Shown here one piece after another: positions 1 to 5,376 of a DNA stretch of 5,376 bases. The stretch is from Actinomycetota bacterium (GTDB lineage Bacteria > Actinomycetota > Actinomycetes > S36-B12), in the NCBI GenBank assembly GCA_003506065.1, contig DNXA01000229.1:1663-7038 (forward strand). Direction: 5' to 3'. Every line of letters starts with the position of its first letter. The first letter of the stretch is position 1. A program made the translations under genes and the position numbers. The notes under the pieces were generated by a model, which saw nothing but the letters and a program-made list of their open reading frames with translations, was not told the DNA's origin and searched no databases.

Positions 1-396
1 GGCCTACTGCTGCTGACCAATGACGGTGAGCTCGCCAACCGAGTCGTGCATCCGGCTCATGGAGTCGACAAGACCTACCTCGCCACTGTGACTGGGCAGG
101 TCAGCACGCAGACCCTGCGCAGGCTGCGCGAAGGAGTCGAACTTGATGACGGCCCGATGAAGGTCGATTCGGTTCGCATTGTGCAGCAGGCCAATGATCG
201 ATCGATGCTCGAACTGGTCATCCACGAAGGTCGCAACCGGATCGTCCGCAGGCTCCTGGACGAAGTCGGCCACCCCGCCATCGAACTGGTGCGCACGCGC
301 ATCGGCCCGCTGCATCTTGGCAACCTCAAAGCCGGCCAGATGCGCGAGTTGACCGGTCCTGACTTACGCGCGCTCTACACGGCTGTTGGTCTGTAG
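1..396 (+). CDS. rluB: 23S rRNA pseudouridine synthase, RluB/RsuA family (3' part only)
   Basis: The frame is open from base 1, so the gene begins upstream and only its last 131 codons are present. The visible protein opens with GLLLLTNDGELANR, which in the RsuA/RluB/RluE/RluF family directly follows the catalytic GRLDxxT segment. The catalytic aspartate therefore lies just outside the window. Further family landmarks are GVDKTYLATV (usual form KTY.A.V), a segment ending HEGRNRIVRRLLDEVGHP (usual form EGrnRqVRRM.e.vGHPV) and a C-terminal L.R.RIGPL.LG.L..G..R.L. The family makes pseudouridine in rRNA. RluB acts at the 23S helix 89 region, and an RluB-like gene in this actinobacterial cluster (usually after scpA/scpB) is the common arrangement. 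Assignment to the family is secure; the exact target uridine is inferred. The stop is TAG, and the chorismate mutase gene starts 9 bases later. Confidence 0.93.
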   Translation, partial: GLLLLTNDGELANRVVHPAHGVDKTYLATVTGQVSTQTLRRLREGVELDDGPMKVDSVRIVQQANDRSMLELVIHEGRNRIVRRLLDEVGHPAIELVRTRIGPLHLGNLKAGQMRELTGPDLRALYTAVGL

Positions 397-405
397 GCTT
401 TGCTG

Positions 406-762
406 ATGCGCGCAATCAGGGGAGCCGTGTGCTTGCAGCAGGATGATGCTGACGAGATGCGGGAGGCAGTCGGCGAACTGCTCGAGGCCATCTTGGAACG
501 CAATGCGATCACTCCTGACGATGTCATCAGTGTGCTGTTCACCAATACTCCCGATCTCCACTGCGCCTTCCCGGCCAAGGCCGCGCGCGAAGTTGGCTTC
601 ACCGATGTTCCGTTGATGTGCGCCCAGGAGATCGACGTGCAAGGGGCGCTCGAACGAGTCGTTCGTGTAATGCTCCACGTCGACACTGATCGACCGCGCA
701 GCGAGATCGCTCACGTGTATCTGCGTGGAGCAGAGGCGCTTCGACCGGACACACAGTCATGA
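406..762 (+). CDS. aroH: Chorismate mutase, monofunctional AroH class
   Basis: This enzyme converts chorismate to prephenate, the committed step toward phenylalanine and tyrosine. The 118-residue product aligns almost end to end with the 127-residue Bacillus subtilis AroH, recalled from memory: IRGA at 4-7, TPDLHCAFPAKAAREVG at 48-64, CAQEIDVQGAL at 72-82, RVM at 87-89, HVYL at 103-106 and LRPD at 112-115. The active-site residues known from B. subtilis are all matched: Arg7 (here R5), Phe57 (F55), Lys60 (K58), Cys75 (C72), Glu78 (E75), Arg90 (R87), Tyr108 (Y105) and Arg116 (R113). AroH forms a trimeric pseudo-alpha/beta-barrel in the cytosol and is unrelated to the all-helical AroQ type. I chose ATG 406 because it places IRGA at the family's usual distance from the N-terminus. 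TTG 400 in the same frame is the alternative and adds two residues. No strong Shine-Dalgarno site is visible. The gene overlaps tyrA by ATGA. Confidence 0.95.
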   Translation: MRAIRGAVCLQQDDADEMREAVGELLEAILERNAITPDDVISVLFTNTPDLHCAFPAKAAREVGFTDVPLMCAQEIDVQGALERVVRVMLHVDTDRPRSEIAHVYLRGAEALRPDTQS

Positions 763-1865
763 CCCAGGCCACACCGACTGCTGCGCTCGGGCCGGTGCTG
801 GTCATCGGCACAGGTCTGATCGGCACCTCCATTGCGCTGGCCCTTGTTCGTGCCGGCGTGCAGGTGTTCTTGCGAGATCAGGATTCCCATCAGCTTCAGA
901 CGGCCATGCAGATGGCCGCTGGCACCGAGCTCAACGGCCGGGCCCCCGATGTCGTAGTGGTTGCAGTGCCTCCGCGAGCAGCCCCGCAGGTGCTCGCGGC
1001 TGCCAGCAAGGAATTTCCCGACGCCACGATCACGGACGTCACTTCAGTGAAATCCGGCATCCTTCGGCAGGCACTGTTCGCCGGCGCAGATTCATCCAGA
1101 CTGGTCGGCGGTCACCCGATGGCAGGCCGTGAAGTCTCCGGTGCGGCCGGTGCGCGTGCCGATCTGTTTGACGATCGCCTCTGGATCCTGACACCAACCC
1201 TGGAGACTGCCACCGAGCATGTGCAGCGCGCTCAATTGCTCGTGGCCACCTGCGGTGCGCTGTCCGTTGAGATGGCTGCCAGCGAGCACGATGTTGCCGT
1301 TGCTCTGGTGTCCCATGCCCCGCAGGTGGTGTCCAGCGCTCTCGCTGCGCAACTCCTGCCGGCGAAGGAAATGCATATTGCTGTGGCCGGCCAAGGGCTT
1401 CGCGATATGACGCGTATCGCTTCCTCAGACAGTGATCTGTGGCTGGACATCCTCAGTGAGAACGCTGGACCCGTCTCCGAAGTGCTGAGCGGCGTGGTGT
1501 TCGAACTGCAGGAGGTGCTCCACGCCCTGCAGGAACTTGCAGCGGGTGATCGCGACCATCAAGAGGCCATCGATGCGACCTTGCGCGCGGGTGCGAAAGG
1601 CCGCATGCGCATCCCGGGCAAGCATGGCAATCCTGACTCTCCCTACCGTGAAGTTGCCGTGATGGTTGCCGATGAGCCAGGCGAGCTTGCGCGACTGTTC
1701 ATCGCTGCCGGTGAAGCGGGTATCAACCTTGAAGACGTCCGCATCGAGCATGTGCTCGGTCGCCCCAGCGGCCGCGTGGAATTGGCAGTGAAGCCTGAGG
1801 CGGCGGATCCACTGGTCGAAGCGCTGGTGCAGCGCGGCTTCGATGTGCGCGGAGTCGATTCATGA
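759..1865 (+). CDS. tyrA: Prephenate (or arogenate) dehydrogenase with C-terminal ACT domain
   Basis: This enzyme carries out oxidative decarboxylation of prephenate to 4-hydroxyphenylpyruvate (or arogenate to tyrosine), directly after the AroH step. The protein has 368 residues. The N-terminal Rossmann fold carries VIGTGLIGTSIALAL (15-29), and D40 at the end of the second strand favours NAD over NADP. TDVTSVKS (92-99) and GGHPMAG (117-123) follow; H119 matches the catalytic histidine. The helical dimerisation part holds SHAPQVVSSALAA (185-197) and GLRDMTRIASSD (213-224). Residues from about 296 to the end form an ACT domain (EVAVMVADEPGELARLF, then INLEDVRIEHV), the usual site for amino-acid feedback; tyrosine is the likely ligand, but this is inferred. 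The second motif reads SHAPQ where many enzymes have SHLPH. The start ATG overlaps the aroH stop and has only a weak ribosome-binding site, so coupling is likely. Sequence alone does not settle prephenate versus arogenate preference. Confidence 0.95.
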   Translation: MTQATPTAALGPVLVIGTGLIGTSIALALVRAGVQVFLRDQDSHQLQTAMQMAAGTELNGRAPDVVVVAVPPRAAPQVLAAASKEFPDATITDVTSVKSGILRQALFAGADSSRLVGGHPMAGREVSGAAGARADLFDDRLWILTPTLETATEHVQRAQLLVATCGALSVEMAASEHDVAVALVSHAPQVVSSALAAQLLPAKEMHIAVAGQGLRDMTRIASSDSDLWLDILSENAGPVSEVLSGVVFELQEVLHALQELAAGDRDHQEAIDATLRAGAKGRMRIPGKHGNPDSPYREVAVMVADEPGELARLFIAAGEAGINLEDVRIEHVLGRPSGRVELAVKPEAADPLVEALVQRGFDVRGVDS

Positions 1866-2566
1866 CCAATGACATCCGTCCGCTTGTCGTTGCCGTTGAT
1901 GGCCCTGCGGGCTCGGGCAAGTCGAGCGTCTGCCGCGGCACGGCTGCTCGGCTGAGCTGGAACTACCTGGACACCGGTGCGATGTACCGCGCGATGACCT
2001 GGGCGGTGCTTGAGGCAGGGCTTGACCCCAACGATGCTGAAGCTGTCGCGGACTTCGCCAAGAAGCCGGACATCGCCAGTGGCTCGAATCCGGAGCAGCC
2101 CACCATCGAAGTCGATGGCACCGACGTGGCCGATGCGATTCGTGAAGACCGGATCACCGCCGCCGTGAGTGCGGTGAGTGCCGTGCCGAGAGTGCGCCAG
2201 ATCCTTGTCCAGAAGCAGCGCGATGCTGCCCAAACAGCAATGCGCTCGGGCACCGGCATAGTCGTCGAGGGTCGCGACATCACCACCGTTGTGCTGCCCA
2301 ATGCCCACCTCAAGATCTTCCTTACTGCCGATCCCGAGGTGCGCGCTCAGCGACGCGCGAAGGAGCAGGCAGACGGGGGAGCCGTTGCAGTCGAAGTGGT
2401 GCAGGCGACCGAGGCAGCACTGGCCAAGCGCGATCAGCTGGACTCCTCGCGCCAGACCTCTCCGCTGACCAAGGCAGAGGATGCAATCGAGCTCGACACC
2501 AGCAACCTGACCCTTGATCAGGTCATCTCCAAGGTTGTTGCCTATGCAAAGGCGGCAGCGCAATGA
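1862..2566 (+). CDS. cmk: Cytidylate kinase (CMP/dCMP kinase)
   Basis: This enzyme phosphorylates CMP and dCMP with ATP to give CDP and dCDP for nucleic acid and lipid precursor supply. The 234-residue length fits the bacterial Cmk family. Features in order: P-loop GPAGSGKSS (14-22); YLDTGAMYRA (35-44), a nucleotide-monophosphate-binding segment; a CMP-kinase insert with IEVDGTDVADAIR (82-94) and ITAAVSAVSAVPRVR (98-112); VVEGRDITTVVLP (134-146), the Cmk signature, with R138 and D139 in the CMP-binding site; KIFLTADPEVRAQRR (151-165); and the lid-region RDQLDSSR (190-197), followed by an IELDTSNLTLDQV tail. ATG overlaps the tyrA stop by ATGA. A good GGAG ribosome-binding site lies at 1851-1854, seven bases ahead of the start. 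Cmk between tyrA and der is a standard actinobacterial arrangement. Nothing is missing or disrupted. Confidence 0.97.
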   Translation: MTNDIRPLVVAVDGPAGSGKSSVCRGTAARLSWNYLDTGAMYRAMTWAVLEAGLDPNDAEAVADFAKKPDIASGSNPEQPTIEVDGTDVADAIREDRITAAVSAVSAVPRVRQILVQKQRDAAQTAMRSGTGIVVEGRDITTVVLPNAHLKIFLTADPEVRAQRRAKEQADGGAVAVEVVQATEAALAKRDQLDSSRQTSPLTKAEDAIELDTSNLTLDQVISKVVAYAKAAAQ

Positions 2567-3129
2567 GCAAGGAAGCAGGCAATGGAGTGCTGGGCAAGCT
2601 GACTGGCTCCGCGCTGAAATTCATCTATCGCCTCCACATCTCCGGCCAGGACAGTGTGCCCAGCGCAGGCCCCGTCATCTTCCACATCGAAGGCGATGAA
2701 CTGCTCTCGGGCCCAGCCCTGAAGGCCGTGTCTCCTCGCCCGGTCCAGCTGATCGTCTCCGGCGCCCTCAACGAGGTGTTTCTCGGTGGATCCCAGATTC
2801 TCGCCGGAGACATCGCCCTGGATGGCTTCGGATTCGGCGCAGCCGAGCAGGCCATTGCCGTGCTGAATGCCGGCGGAACAGTGGCTTTCGTGGGGGAACA
2901 GCCGCCGTTGGGCTACCTCGTGGCAGCCAGCGGGGCGACAATTGTGCCGGTGCGCATCACCGGCGCTGGAGGCCGAGTGCGGACCGACCCGCCAAGGCCG
3001 GGGTCACGTATCAGTATCGTGTTCGAAGCACCTATCCAGATTGCAGTCCAAGGCGATCCATGTGCGCTCGCAACCGTCCAAGAGGTTGCTGAGCAGGTGC
3101 GTCAGGCTCGCGCGGATGCGCAGGCCTAA
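2563..3129 (+). CDS. Divergent PlsC-like (lysophospholipid acyltransferase family) protein with altered catalytic motifs
   Basis: Many actinobacteria carry a plsC-type acyltransferase gene between cmk and der, and this 188-residue protein follows that family's framework: VPSAGPVI (32-39) before the first motif; AGDIALDGFGFGAAEQAIAV (81-100), like the AG.IPVdR..f.A...Ai.vL region; NAGGTVAFVGE (102-112); SGATIVPVRITG (123-134), matching TGAPVVPV.l.G; and RPGSRISIVFEAPI (145-158). The catalytic motifs are degraded. Where NHxxxxD is expected it reads FHIEGDE (H41, D45, E46): the Asn is gone, and the acid five residues after the His is Glu. Where FPEGTRS is expected it reads FVGEQPP (109-115), without the phosphate-binding Arg. 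The protein is also short for the family (usually about 210-250). It may be a non-catalytic descendant or have changed substrate. No clear transmembrane helix is seen. ATG overlaps the cmk stop by ATGA, with AAAGG about 10 bases upstream. The family link is inferred from position and framework. Confidence 0.72.
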   Translation: MSKEAGNGVLGKLTGSALKFIYRLHISGQDSVPSAGPVIFHIEGDELLSGPALKAVSPRPVQLIVSGALNEVFLGGSQILAGDIALDGFGFGAAEQAIAVLNAGGTVAFVGEQPPLGYLVAASGATIVPVRITGAGGRVRTDPPRPGSRISIVFEAPIQIAVQGDPCALATVQEVAEQVRQARADAQA

Positions 3130-3147
3130 AACGAGAGTGAGTGAAGG

Positions 3148-4647
3148 ATGAGCGACTCCTGGGTTGCAATCGATGGAGACGACGAAAATCTCGTTCTCGA
3201 AGACAATCAAGACGCTGAACTTGAGGAAGGCGAGGATCTCGCTGCCCTCGAGCGCGCCCTGCAGGCTGCGCGCGCCGAGTTCGGTGAATTCGACGATGAC
3301 CTGGCGGATCTGACCGACAAGACCAGCCAAGACGGCTGGCCCGTTCTGGCAGTCGTGGGTCGACCAAACGTTGGCAAGTCAACCCTGGTCAACCGCATCA
3401 TCGGAAGACGTGAAGCAGTTGTCGAGGACATCCCCGGTGTCACGCGCGACCGCGTCACCTATGAAGCCGAGTGGAATGGCAAGCGCTTCATCCTTATCGA
3501 CACTGGCGGCTGGGATCGCAAGGTCAAGGGCATGGCCGCCCAAATCGCGCAGCAAGCCGAACGAGCGATCAATGACGCCGATGCCGTGGCCTTCGTTGTC
3601 GATGCCACCGTCGGTGCCACTGACACCGATGAAGCGGTCGTGGAAGTGCTCAGGCGATCAGGCAAGCCAGTGCTGCTCGTTGCGAACAAGGCCGACGATG
3701 CCATCCTCGAGAACGAAGCCGCTGCACTCTGGTCGCTCGGACTCGGTGAGCCAATCCCTGTCTCAGCTCAGCATGGTCGTGGCGCAGGCGATCTGCTCGA
3801 CGCGATCGTCAACATCCTGCCCGCCGAAGGCCAGGGTCGCATGCGCAGCGCCGGCCCACGACGTGTTGCCCTCCTAGGCAAGCCCAATGTCGGCAAGTCG
3901 TCGCTGCTCAATGCAATGGCCGGTTCGGATCGCGTGGTTGTCGACGATGTTGCTGGCACCACCGTTGACCCAGTCGATGAACTCGTCAGGCTGAAAGAGA
4001 AGTGGTGGTGGTTCGTTGACACTGCTGGCATCCGCCGCAGGGCCAAGGAAACAAGTGGCCATGAGTACTACGCCACCCTCAGAACTCAAGCGGCACTTGA
4101 TCGCGCCGAAGTTGCTCTGGTCCTGATCGATTCATCCGAACCCATCAGTGAGCAGGACGTTCGCATCATTGCGATGGCTGAAGAGGCCGGACGAGCCATC
4201 GTCATTGCTTACAACAAGTGGGATCTCACCGACGAAGAGCGCCGTCACTACCTGGAGCGCGAGATCGATCGCGATCTGGTGCAGGTGCCCTGGGCCCCCC
4301 ATGTGAATGTCTCGGCCAAGACCGGACGTCACATCGAAAGGCTTGAGGTTGCGCTCGAAGCAGCCATCACTGGCTGGGAAACACGTGTGCCAACAGGGCG
4401 ACTCAACCAGTTCCTCGGAGCCATCGTGCAGTCCAACCCCCACCCGATCCGCGGTGGAAAGCAGCCACGCATCCTCTTTGGTGCGCAGGTATCGGTCAGC
4501 CCGCCCACCTTCGCCCTGTTCACCACCGGATTCCTCGAGGCGGGCTATCGAAGGTTCATCGAGAGGCGTCTGCGCGAGGAATATGGGTTCGAAGGCACGC
4601 CGATTCGCATCCTGATGCGCGTGCGCGAGAAGCGAGTGCGCAAGTAG
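3148..4647 (+). CDS. der: Ribosome biogenesis GTPase Der (EngA), double-GTPase protein
   Basis: Der is an essential GTPase that acts in late assembly of the 50S subunit. The 499-residue protein has two tandem G domains and a KH-like C-terminal domain. G domain 1 has G1 GRPNVGKST (71-79), PGVTRDR, DTGGWD and NKAD (180-183). G domain 2 has G1 GKPNVGKSS (244-252), [19 protein letters not shown] and NKWD (356-359). The KH-like region runs from about 410 to the end ([41 protein letters not shown]). About 65 residues precede the first G1 motif and are strongly acidic ([22 protein letters not shown]), an N-terminal extension seen in actinobacterial Der proteins. ATG 3148 is fixed by an in-frame TGA at 3142-3144. 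AAGG directly abuts the start, so GAGAG at 3133-3137 (10 bases away) is the likelier ribosome-binding site. The gap after the preceding gene is 18 bases, so der is probably co-transcribed. Confidence 0.97.
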   Translation: MSDSWVAIDGDDENLVLEDNQDAELEEGEDLAALERALQAARAEFGEFDDDLADLTDKTSQDGWPVLAVVGRPNVGKSTLVNRIIGRREAVVEDIPGVTRDRVTYEAEWNGKRFILIDTGGWDRKVKGMAAQIAQQAERAINDADAVAFVVDATVGATDTDEAVVEVLRRSGKPVLLVANKADDAILENEAAALWSLGLGEPIPVSAQHGRGAGDLLDAIVNILPAEGQGRMRSAGPRRVALLGKPNVGKSSLLNAMAGSDRVVVDDVAGTTVDPVDELVRLKEKWWWFVDTAGIRRRAKETSGHEYYATLRTQAALDRAEVALVLIDSSEPISEQDVRIIAMAEEAGRAIVIAYNKWDLTDEERRHYLEREIDRDLVQVPWAPHVNVSAKTGRHIERLEVALEAAITGWETRVPTGRLNQFLGAIVQSNPHPIRGGKQPRILFGAQVSVSPPTFALFTTGFLEAGYRRFIERRLREEYGFEGTPIRILMRVREKRVRK

Positions 4648-4650
4648 CAG

Positions 4651-5205
4651 CTACGGCTGGGTCGTCATCTGGATTGCTGCAAGAGCGCGAGCAGTGGCGC
4701 TGTATTCCAGTCCCAGAGTTTGCGCATTTGCGGTGACGTAATCGGCGGCCGCGCGCACAGCCGCCAGCGCAACGTCGCCCTCGGCACCAAGTTCGAACTG
4801 CCATTGATCAACACGCGCAGCGATCTCGGTGTGACCATCAACAGCAACGTCGATGCCAGTTGCAGCAAAGATCCGGCAGTCATACGTGCGGCAAGCCTGC
4901 GGGCGAGAGTCATAGATCGAGCAACCCTGATCGCCAAACATCGGGCAGTGTCCCTGCGCGTCGAAGCCCATGACGTGATTGCCCGCTGGCAGGCCAGGAG
5001 CTGCGAAGAGTAGCTCCGCCGGGATCACGGAGCGTGCTGCCACATCGGTGTCAGCAACGAGGATGAATTGCGATGAGCGGCAACAAGCACTGCATGATCC
5101 GCAGGGAACGTCGGAATCTGCGCCTTCTGAAATGGCAAGTGTGATCTGGCCTAACCAGGTCTGAAAATTGCCAGCCGAAAACGGCTCTGCAGCGCTGCTG
5201 GTCAT
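4651..5205 (-). CDS. YkgJ-family cysteine-cluster protein (putative Zn/Fe-binding)
   Basis: The 184-residue protein carries the hallmark of the CxxCxxCC (YkgJ, putative zinc- or iron-chelating) family: C35-GS-C38-SA-C41-C42. Later come C87 (GHCPMF), C95 (GCSIYDSRPQACR), C105 and C110 (TYDCRIF), giving eight cysteines in an arrangement that could bind a metal or an iron-sulfur cluster. The CxxYxxRPxxCRxYDC stretch is the second family signature. The biochemical role of the family is not established, and I assign none. There is no signal peptide or membrane segment, so it is probably cytosolic. The C-terminal third (from about 115) lacks cysteines and looks helical. ATG 5205 is the first ATG in frame before the cluster, with only a weak GGGG-type ribosome-binding site just upstream. 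The gene is convergent with der (three bases between the stops) and divergent from the tRNA gene, so it is outside the der operon. Confidence 0.85.
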   Translation of the reverse strand: MTSSAAEPFSAGNFQTWLGQITLAISEGADSDVPCGSCSACCRSSQFILVADTDVAARSVIPAELLFAAPGLPAGNHVMGFDAQGHCPMFGDQGCSIYDSRPQACRTYDCRIFAATGIDVAVDGHTEIAARVDQWQFELGAEGDVALAAVRAAADYVTANAQTLGLEYSATARALAAIQMTTQP

Positions 5206-5284
5206 CAGCGGGACCCCATCTGAGGATTGTCTCGCAGTTGGACGAACACGGTTGGGTACCTCCGGGGCGAAACGTTGCTCGCAC

Positions 5285-5290
5285 TAGACT
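5285..5290 (+). promoter_or_regulatory. Possible -10 element (TAGACT) ahead of the tRNA-Pro gene
   Basis: TAGACT fits the actinobacterial -10 pattern TANNNT and lies 45 bases before the tRNA, leaving room for a short 5' leader. There is no convincing -35 box at the usual 16-19 base spacing: the expected place is GC-rich (about 5261-5268). TTGCTC at 5275-5280 is too close to serve. This is a tentative call from position and hexamer match only. Confidence 0.3.
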
Positions 5291-5309
5291 CAGCGACCGC
5301 GCAACTTGG

Positions 5310-5323
5310 CCAACGCACGTTGG
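5310..5323. repeat. Short perfect inverted repeat in the tRNA 5' flank
   Basis: CCAACG at 5310-5315 and CGTTGG at 5318-5323 are exact reverse complements separated by two bases (CA). An overlapping perfect 8-base palindrome, TTGGCCAA, lies at 5306-5313. Counting G-U pairs, the arms could extend outward to about 5305/5328 in RNA, but a two-base loop is too tight, so the innermost pair would have to open. It sits between the putative -10 element and the tRNA start, so it could be an operator-like site, a hairpin in the tRNA leader, or chance. It lacks the T-run of an intrinsic terminator. Confidence 0.5.
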
Positions 5324-5335
5324 TTGGGGTGTGCT

Positions 5336-5376
5336 CGGGCTGTAGCGCAGTTTGGTAGCGCACTTGACTGGGGGTC
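5336..5376 (+). tRNA. tRNA-Pro (anticodon GGG), 5' part, cut by the window edge
   Basis: The first 41 bases of a tRNA are visible. The acceptor strand is CGGGCTG (5336-5342), followed by T8 and A9. The D-arm has GCGC (5345-5348) pairing with GCGC (5358-5361) around a loop containing the conserved GG and A. The anticodon stem strand is CTTGA (5363-5367), and the loop is CTGGGGG (5368-5374) with anticodon GGG at 5370-5372. The final TC begins the return strand of the stem (TCAAG expected). A GGG anticodon reads CCC and CCU proline codons, and the body matches bacterial tRNA-Pro(GGG) as I know it. The variable loop, T-arm, 3' acceptor strand and any encoded CCA lie beyond the window. Confidence 0.93.

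Noticed and set aside
400..405. TTG at 400 as the aroH start
   Set aside because: It is in frame and possible, but ATG 406 gives an N-terminus (MRAIRGA) that better matches known AroH proteins.
725..1132. Plus-strand alternative frame of 135 codons over the start of tyrA
   Set aside because: The translation is low-complexity Arg/His/Gly-rich, typical of an out-of-frame reading of a GC-rich gene. The tyrA frame carries clear dehydrogenase motifs across the same bases.
2165..2199. Apparent tandem repeat of GTGAGTGC-like units in cmk
   Set aside because: It encodes the conserved Cmk segment AVSAVSAVPRVR, so the repetition follows from the protein sequence and is not a separate DNA element.
1643..2563. 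Long antisense open frame (306 codons, minus strand) opposite the end of tyrA and all of cmk
   Set aside because: It mirrors the G/C-rich third positions of two clearly conserved plus-strand genes. Its translation is Cys/His/Arg-rich, shows no recognisable domain, and no separate promoter or ribosome-binding site is evident.
3371..3877. Plus-strand alternative frame of 168 codons within der
   Set aside because: The composition is dominated by Ser/Pro/Arg with no motif, and it lies wholly inside the conserved first GTPase domain of Der.
5336..5376. Integration (att) site or mobile element at the tRNA gene
   Set aside because: tRNA genes are frequent targets, but no integrase, direct repeat or compositional shift is visible, and the 3' end of the tRNA lies outside the window.

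Overview
The window reads as a piece of a moderately high-GC actinobacterial chromosome (about 60% GC by eye, with mostly G/C-ending codons). The evidence for Actinobacteria is the gene order rluB-aroH-tyrA-cmk-plsC-like-der, and a Der protein whose second GTPase domain carries GTTVDPVD, the form seen in actinobacterial Der proteins such as that of Mycobacterium, rather than the GTTRD common elsewhere. The genus cannot be named from the sequence. An uncultured aquatic lineage is possible but is a guess.

Positions 1-4647 hold one dense plus-strand gene cluster that is probably a single transcription unit. It contains: the 3' part of a 23S rRNA pseudouridine synthase (RluB type); an AroH-class chorismate mutase; an ACT-domain prephenate/arogenate dehydrogenase (TyrA); cytidylate kinase (Cmk); a short, divergent PlsC-like acyltransferase relative; and the ribosome-assembly GTPase Der (EngA). 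Three successive junctions (aroH/tyrA, tyrA/cmk, cmk/plsC-like) are 4-base ATGA overlaps, which suggests translational coupling. The other gaps are 9 and 18 bases. AroH and TyrA carry out consecutive steps (chorismate to prephenate to the tyrosine precursor). RluB and Der act on the large ribosomal subunit, and Cmk supplies CDP/dCDP.

On the minus strand, at 4651-5205, lies a convergent gene for a YkgJ-type cysteine-cluster (CxxCxxCC) protein. Its stop codon is only three bases from that of der, and no convincing terminator is visible between them. The remaining 130 bases (5206-5335) are intergenic. They contain a possible -10 element and a short perfect inverted repeat ahead of a tRNA-Pro(GGG) gene, which starts at 5336 and runs off the window.

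Most of the content is conserved housekeeping. I see no mobile element, CRISPR array, phage gene or unknown multi-gene system. The item most worth a second look is the PlsC-like protein, which keeps the family framework but has altered versions of both catalytic motifs.
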